DNA from: Candidatus Anammoxibacter sp.
Lineage (GTDB): Bacteria > Planctomycetota > Brocadiia > Brocadiales > Anammoxibacteraceae
Assembly (NCBI GenBank): GCA_021777105.1
Contig: JAIQZQ010000031.1
Span: forward strand, 62,001-126,000
DNA length: 64,000 nt
Direction of reading: 5' to 3'
Shown: in pieces, positions 1 to 7,809 of the stretch
How the letters are laid out: each line of letters opens with the position of its first letter
Position numbering within the stretch: the stretch's first letter is position 1
Notes under the pieces: model-generated
The model's database searches: none
Seen by the model: only the letters and a program-made list of their open reading frames with translations
Told to the model about the DNA's origin: nothing
Program-made: the position numbers and the translations under genes

Positions 1-151
1 AAATAAAATAGGGAAAATCTTTAGACCGAAATCAGGCGATTTTAACAATACAGAAATTGGTAAAACAGGCTGTACGACTGTTTTGAGTGTTTACCACATG
101 TAAGACGCCGTAACGCTAATGTCACCCATTAGGTGAAAACAACCTCCATCG

Positions 152-225
152 TGTCATTTCGAACAGATGTGAGAAATCTTATGACACTGACGGGTTTTAG
201 GATTTCTCACTCCGTTCGAAATGAC
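152..225. repeat. Imperfect inverted repeat, TTTCGAAC-type hairpin
   Basis: A left arm around 152-179 (TGTCATTTCGAACAGATGTG...) and a right arm around 199-225 (...CTCCGTTCGAAATGACA) are near-perfect reverse complements separated by about 20 bases. The arms carry the words GTCATTTCGAA and GAGAAATC. It lies downstream of the broken toxin gene and could fold as a long hairpin. Only one copy was found in this window. Whether it is a terminator, a REP-like element or a MITE remnant cannot be decided here; there is no T-run after it. Confidence 0.7.
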
Positions 226-254
226 AAACATTTTAAAGAATCGCCTGATTTAGG

Positions 255-445
255 TTAGAGCAAATGTCTTCTAACACCGTATTCGGTTGTAGTAGATATT
301 TTGGGGTTTTCCTGTATTAAAATAAGAGATTCCTGTATCTCTTTCTCAAAATCCAAGCCAAGGCCTACGACCTTATCTTCATAAAATAGTCCACTGCATG
401 CCAAAGTTCCCTCTCTGCTTCTTCATGGATAATTATCTTTTTCAT
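255..445 (-). pseudogene. Frameshifted RelE/ParE-family toxin
   Basis: This reads from the ATG at 445, which overlaps the antitoxin stop codon (ATGA). The first 20 codons give MKKIIIHEEAERELWHAVDY, the typical start of a ParE/RelE plasmid-stabilisation toxin. The frame then stops at a TAG. One extra T in the short T-run near codon 21 restores a frame that continues with YEDKVVGLGLDFEKEI and ends GVRRHLL before a TAA at 255-257, which is a normal family C-terminus. I therefore read it as a toxin inactivated by one lost base. A base-calling error in a homopolymer is the alternative. Its partner antitoxin upstream is intact. Confidence 0.75.
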
Positions 446-681
446 TGATATTTGGCCCTGATTTCAGACAGTACTTGCTCGGCGGGCCTACCTTTTGCGG
501 CGCCGGCCTTAATTTCCTTAACTCGCCGGTTAATCTCCATTTCCCATGAGTTATTAACATCAGAATCAGATTCAGCATCTCCATCCAGGCTTACAATTAA
601 CTCATGCGCTAATTTAGCGCGATCATTTATCGGCAAAGATAATACTTCATTTGTCATTTTGTCTAACAAAGCAGACATCAT
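442..681 (-). CDS. Addiction-module antitoxin (TIGR02574-like)
   Basis: This 79-residue acidic protein matches the 'putative addiction module component' family by its pattern: a conserved LPINDRAKLAHELIVSLD helix near the N-terminus, then an acidic linker, then WEMEINRRVKEIKAG. Members act as antitoxins for RelE/ParE-type toxins. A good ribosome site (GGAGGAG) sits just upstream of tandem ATG codons, so the start could be either one. Its stop codon overlaps the start of the downstream toxin reading frame by ATGA, the usual coupling of such pairs. The toxin is frameshifted, so this antitoxin is probably an orphan now. Confidence 0.8.
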   Translation of the reverse strand: MMSALLDKMTNEVLSLPINDRAKLAHELIVSLDGDAESDSDVNNSWEMEINRRVKEIKAGAAKGRPAEQVLSEIRAKYQ

Positions 682-693
682 ACTCCTCCATAT

Positions 694-940
694 TTATATA
701 AGAACAAACATTTTTTTATTAAGGTTATTCTTTTCTATCACCGGGATTTTATCCCCATACCTTATTTTTACAATTAACCAGCCTTCCAAAACAGCGCTCA
801 ATTCTTTCTGTCACATATACCGCGTTTTTAAAAAAAAAGATTACGCCGAGCCACTGTTTAGTCTTTCCCGCAAAGGTATTATCTTCAAGTATCTCGTAAC
901 TTGCCTTGCTCATAGTCTTATTTATAAACTCTCTAATCAT
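694..940 (-). pseudogene. Degenerate HicB-family antitoxin
   Basis: The frame from the ATG at 940 begins MIREFINKTMSKASYEILED, which follows the HicB family start closely, but the middle is eroded. After a run of nine A residues at 830-838 the family pattern moves to another frame. That frame reads QKELSAVLEGWLIVKIRYGD and then IPVIEKNNL, the standard HicB C-terminal half, and ends at a TAA at 694-696. In the second frame a TGA also stands just before this segment. So both a frameshift and a nonsense codon are present. No HicA toxin is visible on either side. It is a decayed half of a hicAB pair directly upstream of another decayed toxin-antitoxin locus. Confidence 0.7.
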
Positions 941-1250
941 TATATTTCCATTTTAATCAGCTGGAAAAGTTTTGGCTTCGATTATTCATCCTGTTTTTCA
1001 AAAGTACACACATCATTTTAATAAAATAGATCATAATATCAATAAATAAACAAAACCACCGGTTATACAAAGCAAAACTAAAAAGCAAAGGGTAAAAGTG
1101 TGGTAAAAATTTGAAATTTCTAAGGGTTTGTACTGCCGGCGCGAGGTTCAACCTCGCGCTAAAGCAAATTTTAGCGATTGAAGCAAGGAGGCATTAAAAT
1201 TCCAGTGACGCGGATTTAAGAGGACGCCAATCATTACAATACAATTATTT
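941..1250. other. Intergenic region with one perfect palindrome
   Basis: No gene is supported here. The only clear structure is a perfect 10-bp inverted repeat with a one-base loop at 1139-1159 (GCGCGAGGTT and its complement). The rest is AT-rich. Short reading frames on both strands have no family signature or ribosome site. Confidence 0.5.
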
Positions 1251-1661
1251 TTACACTGCGCGCAACAAGGCCTTAAATCCTGTTTGCTCAAAATGGCGAT
1301 CCGTAGTCAACGCATCTGTCAAGTTGCGATCTTTCATAACGACGAAAGATATGCAATCCGTCAGCCCCCACTCCTTGTCCATTCGGGAAGAGTAAAGTTC
1401 TATGGCCTTAGAAAACAGGTCGGAACTTACTGTAACAACTTCAACTTCATCATCAGTTCTTAAATCATTTAATGTCTCAACCGATAATTCCCGCCACTGT
1501 GACTTGGATAATGCATTGCCAATTTCAGTTAAAACAGCTTCAGTTGTGATAAGCGGAGCTTCAATATTGTTGGCCAATTCAAGAGCCGTGTTATGGTATT
1601 CATCATTCGCATTCACCAATGACAAAACATAACTGGTATCTAAAAATATATGCTTGCTCAT
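1251..1661 (-). CDS. vapC: PIN-domain toxin, VapC family
   Basis: This 136-residue protein is a PIN-domain ribonuclease of the VapC type. The acidic catalytic set is visible: D8 in IFLDTS, E46 in AVLTEIGNA, D102 in GLTDCISF and D121 in TTDRHF. Length and spacing match active family members. Such toxins cleave RNA, often initiator tRNA, and bind divalent metal through these residues. The start codon overlaps the stop of the upstream antitoxin by four bases. Unlike its neighbours at 255-940 it appears intact. The exact RNA target cannot be inferred. Confidence 0.88.
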   Translation of the reverse strand: MSKHIFLDTSYVLSLVNANDEYHNTALELANNIEAPLITTEAVLTEIGNALSKSQWRELSVETLNDLRTDDEVEVVTVSSDLFSKAIELYSSRMDKEWGLTDCISFVVMKDRNLTDALTTDRHFEQTGFKALLRAV

Positions 1662-1888
1662 CGTTTTTCAGTCCCGTACAGATAATGGTCATGTTGCTCA
1701 GCCAGATCGGAAATACCTAAATCTTGAGCGCGCGCTGCGATTTGTTGGAGGATCTTTTTCTTTCGTTTAATTTTTTTTTGAGGCGGCGACTCTACTCGAA
1801 TTAAATAGCGGTGGTTAGGTTTTAAATCAACATCCTCTTCCGGTTTAAGAACAAGGCCATCAAATGTCGCATAAAGTGTCTTAGTCAT
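1658..1888 (-). CDS. vapB: AF2212/DUF104-like antitoxin of VapC
   Basis: The protein starts MTKTLYATFDGLVLKPEED, the hallmark of the AF2212-like (DUF104) antitoxins, and continues with VDLKPNHRYLIRVE, a short beta-rich domain. A basic stretch (KKIKRKKK) follows. I take the ATG at 1888 because GGAGAG lies seven bases upstream; a frame six codons longer lacks a site. The stop overlaps the vapC start. The promoter at 1966-1994 has a spacing that fits this gene. The protein probably binds and neutralises the PIN toxin and may repress its own promoter. Confidence 0.8.
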   Translation of the reverse strand: MTKTLYATFDGLVLKPEEDVDLKPNHRYLIRVESPPQKKIKRKKKILQQIAARAQDLGISDLAEQHDHYLYGTEKR

Positions 1889-1965
1889 GGCTCTCTCCAT
1901 TGTCAAAATAAGAGTTGTACACTGAATTGCAGGTAAATCTAAAATATATTTTGTTCACCGGCTTA

Positions 1966-1994
1966 ATTTAAACGAAAACAATCCGGTTTGTCAA
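1966..1994 (-). promoter_or_regulatory. Sigma70-type promoter of vapBC
   Basis: Read on the minus strand there is TTGACA, a 17-base spacer and TTAAAT, with the antitoxin ATG about 78 bases downstream. The same hexamers and flanking bases recur at 11041-11069, upstream of another minus-strand gene, which supports function for this segment. Confidence 0.6.
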
Positions 1995-2123
1995 TGGCAA
2001 AAGAGCGCGCAGCAAGACTGTAATGCAAACGTGAAATGCGAAATGCGAAAGCGTAAAGCGATTGAGCACGGATAACGGTGTTAACATAGCAACGTAAAAT
2101 TTTAATAATGTACGATTATTTAT

Positions 2124-2177
2124 TCTCCCCTCAGGGGAGAATTCTCACTAAGGCAGGCAAGCTGCAAAGTGTTCATT
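2124..2177. repeat. Double stem-loop repeat, family A copy 1
   Basis: One of seven copies of a 50-55 bp element made of two stem-loops around a conserved TCTCACTA box (reverse TAGTGAGA). Here the outer stem is CTCCCC/GGGGAG. Other copies are at 5635, 31335, 50722, 51806, 51861 and 58271. Confidence 0.8.
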
Positions 2178-2207
2178 TATATACATAGTATAGATTAGGT
2201 CAGATGA

Positions 2208-2232
2208 GGTTCAAGCCGGAAGGCATTGAACC
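2208..2232. repeat. GGTTCAA hairpin repeat, family D copy
   Basis: GGTTCAA and TTGAACC pair across a short loop. The copies at 2208, 29625 and 31566 share flanking words such as TAGATTA upstream and ACCGC downstream. Further copies are at 10337, 10485, 43872 and 63260. All are intergenic. Confidence 0.7.
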
Positions 2233-2356
2233 CACCGCGTATTCGCAAACATAACGCTTTTGGTTTTGTAATTATAAAATTGACTAGCCTTTCCATAAAG
2301 AGGATAATTAAACGCAACATTTTTATCCATTTCAAATATGACTAAAGCGCCTACTT

Positions 2357-2537
2357 AGGGCTCGGAAAGAAATAACTTGGACTTTTTGCCTGTAGATTTA
2401 GGTTGAATTTGTTCAATCTGATTGAGTCGAACCGGAAGCGCAGCCATAGCTGCGTTGAGGATTCGGCGATTGAAGATTGGGCAAAGTCGGCCTGAAGATC
2501 CTGGTAAAAAAGTCCAAGTTATTTCTTTCCGAGCCCT
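2357..2537. mobile_element. Complete MITE with 31-bp perfect terminal inverted repeats
   Basis: The element is 181 bp long. Its ends are exact 31-bp inverted repeats beginning AGGGCTCGGAAAGAAATAAC. It is flanked on both sides by the direct repeat TACTT (2352-2356 and 2538-2542), a 5-bp target-site duplication. There is no coding capacity, so it is a non-autonomous element. An older full-length relative lies at 52013-52190 and an end fragment at 27697. The exact ends and exact duplication suggest recent insertion. It sits about 15 bases before the ribosome site of the CheB-CheR gene and so probably replaced or separated that gene's original upstream region. Confidence 0.9.
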
Positions 2538-2566
2538 TACTTAATTTTTTAAAAGGAGCCCCTGTA

Positions 2567-5551
2567 ATGGCAAAAAAGAGCCCTGCCAACGATGAGGTAA
2601 AAGCAAAAAAGACGAAAAGCCCCAAATCAATTGACAAAACAACTAAAACAACTAAAGCCGGCAAAACCGGCAAAGTTAAAACCTCGCCAAACGGCTTTCC
2701 AATTGTCGGCATTGGGGCATCCGCCGGCGGCCTTGAGGCGTTTAAAGGATTTTTTACCAATTTGCCTCCGCAAACCAACTTAGCCATAGTAGTTATCCAG
2801 CACCTTGCCCCCAAATATAAAAGTATTATGGGGTCTCTATTAAAAAAATATACAAAGATGAAAATATTTGACGCAAAGGACAATCTGAAAATTGAGCCTA
2901 ATTGCGTTTATCTTAACCCTCCGGATAAAGATGTCGCCGTTATGGATCGAACTATACAATTGATAGAGCCTTTGCAGTCTCACGCCGCCCGCCTGCCCAT
3001 TGACTATTTTTTCCGCTCTCTTTCAGAAGATCAGGGGGAAAAGGCGATATGCATCGTTCTCTCAGGCACGGGCACGGACGGCGCTATTGGATTAAAGGCT
3101 ATTAAAGGCGCCGGCGGAATGACTATGGCGCAGGATGAAAACCAGGCTAAATATGACAGTATGCCGCGAAACGCCATAAACACCGGAGCGGTTGATTTCA
3201 TACTCCCGGTTGAAAAGATGTCGGAATGCCTTGTTAAGTATGTTCAACACCCTTATATTGACAAAATGGATATAACAGCGTCCACTGAACAGAAATACCA
3301 GAGCAACGTCACAAAGATACTATTGCAGGTACGAAGCAAGACAGGCCAGGATTTCTCCAATTACAAGCAGAATACTATAAGGCGCCGCATTGAAAGGCGA
3401 ATGGCCGTGCACCAGATTGACAAAGTCGCAAATTACCTTGAGTATGTCAGGGAAAACGGCATTGAAGCGGAGACGCTTTACAAAGACCTGCTCATTGGAG
3501 TAACCAACTTTTTCAGAGATCCCGACGCTTTCACTTTCATTAATAATAACGTGATACCGGCAATATTGAAGAAAAAACGCTCCAACAGCAGTTTGAGGGT
3601 ATGGATTCCAGGTTGCGCAACCGGGGAGGAGGCTTATTCCATTGCAATGTTGATACTGGAAAATATGGATAAGGAACAAAAACATTGCAATGCGCAGATA
3701 TTTGGGACGGATATTGACGCCGACGCAATAGAATTTGCCCGCGCCGCTGTTTATCCTGATAGTATTGCCGCGGACGTTTCACAGGAGAGATTAAAACGTT
3801 TTTTTATAAAGGGCGACAATACATTTAAGGTAAAGAAGCAGGTTAGAGAGATGCTGGTTTTTGCGACCCAAAGCCTTATAAAAGATCCGCCGTTTTCAAG
3901 GCTTGACCTTGTCTGCTGTAGAAACGTGCTCATATATATGGACACTATTTTACAGAAGAGGATAATCCCGATTTTTCATTACACCCTTAATCAGGAGGGA
4001 TTCCTGTTCCTGGGTTCTTCAGAGTCGATTGGAGAATTTACCGATTTTTTCTCAACGGAAAACACGAAATGCAAGGTCTATAAACGCAAAGGCGCGGTTG
4101 CCGAAAAAGGCACGGGGTTCGCGGACATGCCTTTTGGCAATACGGCAATTGAAACACAGGAAAAAGCTGAAAAGCCGGAGCCTAAGGGAACGAATATTTT
4201 TCAACTGGCGGAGAAGGAGATACTCAGCAAGTACGCCCCGCCGTTTGTTCTGGTCAATACGAAACATGATTTACTTTATGTTAACGGCAAGATAAACAAG
4301 TTCCTGTTCACACCGGCTGGAGTTCCCGTATTTGATATATTAAAGATGGCGCACGATGATCTGCGTTATAAACTCAGCGCTGTTTTGCACAAAGTTGCCA
4401 AGAGTAAAAAGGAGGTTATTACCAAAGAGCTCAAAATACGGGACAATGACAATTTCATTACTATCGACCTCACTGTTAAACCTCTGGCTTCGGATTTCAC
4501 CCCCGACGATCTGACAATGGTTATATTTGAAGAGAAAGGGGAGCCGGAAAAGAAAATTAAAAGCTCTAAATCGGCTAAAACTAAAAAGGAAGACCCGAAT
4601 GTAACGGCAATCAGGCAAGAGCTTAAATCAACAAAGGATTATTTGCAGGCCACTGTTGAAGAGCTGGAGACATCCAACGAAGAGCTTAAATCCACCAATG
4701 AGGAGTTGCAATCCACAAACGAAGAGTTGCAAAGCACTAATGAGGAACTTGAAACATCCAAAGAGGAACAGCAATCCACTAATGAAGAACTGGAAACCGT
4801 TAACTCCGAACTCCAGAATAAGGTAAATGAGCTATCGCGTTCAAACAACGATCTCAACAACTTGCTTGCAAGCACTGATATTGCCACCCTGTTTCTGGAC
4901 ACAAAACTCTACATTGTGCGTTTTACGCCGTTGCTGGCGGAGTTGTTTAATATACTGCCTTCAGACCTTAACAGGCCCATGGGCGACATAACTTCAAAAT
5001 TCAATAGCGCTAGTCTACAGAATGACGCGGAAAACGTGCTCAGGACATTAATTCCAAAAGAGACTAAAATACAGGTCGCCGGCGGCGAGTGGTATTGTAT
5101 GCGCATTTTGCCGTATCGGACAATTGAAAACATGATTGACGGCCTTGTTATTACGTTTTCAAATATTACCGAACTTATGAGAATGGAGAATGCCCAACGG
5201 CTGGCCGCGGTTGTCTCTGATTCCAGCGACGCTATTACAGTGCAGGAGTTAGACGGCCAGATCATGTCATGGAATAAAGGAGCTGCAAATTTGTACGGCT
5301 ATACCGAGGCCGAGGCTACTAAAATTAATATTAAAACCCTCATTCCAAAAGATAAAAGGAAAAACTATAAAGCCAGAATAGAGGACATTAAAGCCGGCCG
5401 AAATATTGATCCTGTTAAATCAAAACGTATAGCTAAAGATGGAACTATTGTAGACGTGTTGATAACAACAACCAAACTGGTGGATAAAGACGGAAAGCCA
5501 ACGGCTATTGCAACGACGGAAAGAGACGTAAGGGAAATCAAAAAAGATTAG
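2567..5551 (+). CDS. CheB-CheR-PAS fusion protein
   Basis: This 994-residue protein joins a methylesterase, a methyltransferase and PAS sensors. A Lys/Thr-rich leader of about 45 residues precedes the CheB domain, with its triad seen as S52 in GIGASAGG, H79 in VIQHL and the Asp in GTGTDGA near residue 175. A CheR domain follows (SAM-binding WIPGCATGEEAYS), then a long heptad coiled coil made of repeated STNEELQ/ETSNEEL units, then two PAS domains. There is no histidine kinase at the C-terminus. I chose the ATG at 2567 because AAAAGGAG lies just before it; the longer frame reads back through a MITE. It precedes two sensor kinases, so a signalling or receptor-modification role with them is likely. 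Chemoreceptors are not encoded here. Confidence 0.9.
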   Translation: MAKKSPANDEVKAKKTKSPKSIDKTTKTTKAGKTGKVKTSPNGFPIVGIGASAGGLEAFKGFFTNLPPQTNLAIVVIQHLAPKYKSIMGSLLKKYTKMKIFDAKDNLKIEPNCVYLNPPDKDVAVMDRTIQLIEPLQSHAARLPIDYFFRSLSEDQGEKAICIVLSGTGTDGAIGLKAIKGAGGMTMAQDENQAKYDSMPRNAINTGAVDFILPVEKMSECLVKYVQHPYIDKMDITASTEQKYQSNVTKILLQVRSKTGQDFSNYKQNTIRRRIERRMAVHQIDKVANYLEYVRENGIEAETLYKDLLIGVTNFFRDPDAFTFINNNVIPAILKKKRSNSSLRVWIPGCATGEEAYSIAMLILENMDKEQKHCNAQIFGTDIDADAIEFARAAVYPDSIAADVSQERLKRFFIKGDNTFKVKKQVREMLVFATQSLIKDPPFSRLDLVCCRNVLIYMDTILQKRIIPIFHYTLNQEGFLFLGSSESIGEFTDFFSTENTKCKVYKRKGAVAEKGTGFADMPFGNTAIETQEKAEKPEPKGTNIFQLAEKEILSKYAPPFVLVNTKHDLLYVNGKINKFLFTPAGVPVFDILKMAHDDLRYKLSAVLHKVAKSKKEVITKELKIRDNDNFITIDLTVKPLASDFTPDDLTMVIFEEKGEPEKKIKSSKSAKTKKEDPNVTAIRQELKSTKDYLQATVEELETSNEELKSTNEELQSTNEELQSTNEELETSKEEQQSTNEELETVNSELQNKVNELSRSNNDLNNLLASTDIATLFLDTKLYIVRFTPLLAELFNILPSDLNRPMGDITSKFNSASLQNDAENVLRTLIPKETKIQVAGGEWYCMRILPYRTIENMIDGLVITFSNITELMRMENAQRLAAVVSDSSDAITVQELDGQIMSWNKGAANLYGYTEAEATKINIKTLIPKDKRKNYKARIEDIKAGRNIDPVKSKRIAKDGTIVDVLITTTKLVDKDGKPTAIATTERDVREIKKD

Positions 5552-5634
5552 ACAAAAAAAACAGGGAGGGGGAATAAACGGTATATATTAATTAAAATAC
5601 ACAAACCATTAGGTAAAACTTGTTAAGTTTGCGA

Positions 5635-5690
5635 TTCGCCCCCCCGGGCATAATTCTCACTAGAGCAGGCTAGCTACTAAGGGTCCACTC
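5635..5690. repeat. Double stem-loop repeat, family A copy 2
   Basis: Carries the TCTCACTA box and a C-rich/G-rich stem (CCCCCCGGGC region), followed by GGTCCACTC where other copies have an AGTGTTCA end. Directly after it, around 5688-5717, is a stretch resembling the terminal repeat of the 2357 MITE (CAAAAATAACTTCG), suggesting two elements inserted side by side. Confidence 0.65.
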
Positions 5691-5764
5691 AAAAATAACT
5701 TCGTTTTTTTTGCCGCCCCTTAGATGTATATATAATATTAGAGATCCAAGTGTATAGTGAAGCA

Positions 5765-7387
5765 ATGAAAAACAAAGACCTTAAATCAAAAAAGAATTCA
5801 ACTTTGCGCAAAATAGCGGAAAAGAAGCTAAAATCGCTAAACGCCCCAATTGAGAACCTGCCGGATTTAGATACGCGTAAACTGGCGCATGAATTACAGG
5901 TTCATCAAATGGAACTTGAAATGCAAAATGAGGAACTTAAGGATGCCCAGAAAACAATAGAAGATTCACGCCAACAATATGTGGATTTATACGATTATGC
6001 CCCTGTTGGATACTTTACGGTTGATATGGTAGGCATAATACATAAAGCAAACCTCACTTTGGCGGATATGTTAGGCAAAACAAGAACATCCTTAATTAAT
6101 AAACTATTTGGTCTGTTTATAGTAAAAGAGGATATAGATATTTTTTATCTTCATTTACAAAATATTTTTCAACATAAGAGAGCCGATAGATGCGAACTAA
6201 GCTTAAAGGGAAATCGTGAGATTTTTGCTCAATTGGATAGCATATATATAGTTGAGTCCGGTCGCGGTTGTTATTGCAGAACCGCGGTAACTGATATTTC
6301 TCAAAGAAAGCGTTTAGAAAAGGAGAAGGATGAGTTAAGCAGATATAGACGGATGGAAGAGCAAATAAGAGATTTAGCAAAATTTCCAAACGAAAATCCA
6401 AACCCAGTGCTACGGATCGCAAAAGATTGCAGTATACTTTACGCTAATGAAGCCGGCGCGCCTTTGCTGAAAACCTGGAATTGCCAACCGGAACAGCCCT
6501 TGCCGGATAATTTGTGCCGATTAATTCATAATATTTTAGATACCGGCTTAAGTCTCGAAATAGAAGCTGTTTGTGAAGATACCGTATTTTGTTTAAATCT
6601 CGTGCCCGTAGTATCCGCAGGCTATGTTAACATATACGGGCTTGACGTCACTGAACGTAAACGGATGGATAGTGAAATCCTTAAATTGTCTACCGCAGTT
6701 GAACAAAGCCCTTGTGTTGTGGTGATTACCGATGTTAACGGCAATGTTGAATACGCCAATCCCAAGTTTACTGAATTGACGGGTTATACAATTGATGAAA
6801 CCATTGGTAAAAATCTTTACATATTAAAATCCGGTAGACAATCGCAGGACGTATACAATCAATTATGGAGCGCCATCACATCGGGTATAGAATGGCACGC
6901 TGAACTGCATAATAAGAAGAAAAACGGCGAATATTATTGGGAAGACGCCTATATTTCGCCTATCAGAGACGCAAATGGAGTTATTACCCATTTTGTAAAA
7001 GTAGCTGAAGATATAACCAGGCGCAAGCAGGTTGAAGAAGATTTGAAGAAACACCATCATCAGCTGGAGGATATAGTTGATAAGCGCACCAGAGAACTTA
7101 AGAAAGCCTACGATCAATTGCTACATTCAGAGAAACTCAACGCAATCGGCAATTTATCGGCCTCAATCGCCCATGAGTTTAATAACCCTATATTCGGCAT
7201 ACTTAATGTTCTTGAGCGGATAAAGAGCGATGTGCCGATGGATCAGGACAATATGAATTTTGTAATGTTGGCAATAAGTGAATGCGACCGGATATCCAAG
7301 CTAATAAGAGGGCTAAATGATTTTCATCGCCCGTCATCCGGCAAGAAGGTTTTAACTGATATTAATAAGATTATTGAAGATGTATAA
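5765..7387 (+). pseudogene. Sensor histidine kinase, N-terminal part of a frameshifted gene
   Basis: The 540-residue product begins MKNKDLKSKKNSTLRKIAEK and carries the AHELQVHQMELEMQNEEL segment typical of soluble multi-PAS kinases. A first PAS follows, then a second PAS (near residues 310-420), a coiled segment and the dimerisation/phosphoacceptor region with SASIAHEFNN. Translation stops at a TAA right after IIEDV. The ATP-binding half continues in another frame from 7390. One additional T near 7385 would join the two as a roughly 680-residue kinase. I chose the ATG at 5765 because the paralogue at 7810 starts with the same words; a GTG at 5750 is possible. If the break is real, this half lacks a catalytic domain. 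Confidence 0.8.
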
Positions 7388-7389
7388 TT

Positions 7390-7791
7390 ATGCTTATCCA
7401 AAAAAAATTAAAAACAAGAAAGATCACATTGCAAAAGAACCTTACTCAAAAACCGCCGGTAATTAACGCCGTGCCGGACCAAATTAAACAGGTAATACTT
7501 AATATGCTAAGCAACGCTGAACAGGCTATCCCAAAAGAAGGCGGGCAAATTAAGATTAGCTCAAAACTTCTTAAAACACGCATTAATATTGATATTTATG
7601 ATTCAGGAACAGGCATAAAGAACAAAGATTTAGTATCTGTGTTTGAGCCGTTTTTTACTACCAAGGCCATTAAAGGCACTGGACTTGGGTTGTCGGTAAG
7701 TTACGGCATAATAAAGGAGCATGGAGGGGAGATCAGAGTTAAAAGTTTGCCCGGCAAAGGAACAACGTTTACTATTACACTTCCAATATGA
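7390..7791 (+). pseudogene. Sensor histidine kinase, C-terminal ATPase part
   Basis: This 133-residue segment is the HATPase domain that belongs to the kinase ending at 7387. It shows the N box (LNMLSNAEQAI), the G1 box (DSGTGI), the F box (FEPFFTTK) and the G2 box (GTGLGLSVSYGI). It opens at an ATG two bases after the upstream stop, but no ribosome site precedes it other than coding sequence. Either the two halves are remnants of one gene after a single-base deletion, or they are made as two coupled polypeptides that reassemble. The first explanation is simpler. Confidence 0.8.
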
Positions 7792-7809
7792 ACGATTTTT
7801 AGGAACAAT

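Noticed and set aside
452-1021. 189-residue plus-strand frame across the toxin-antitoxin loci
   Set aside because: It runs antisense through an intact antitoxin and the HicB relic, with no domain pattern.
2477-2566. Longer start of the CheB-CheR gene
   Set aside because: The extra 30 codons derive from the inserted MITE; the ATG at 2567 has its own ribosome site.
2413-2883. 156-residue minus-strand frame over the start of the CheB-CheR gene
   Set aside because: It begins inside the CheB domain and ends in the MITE; no family pattern.
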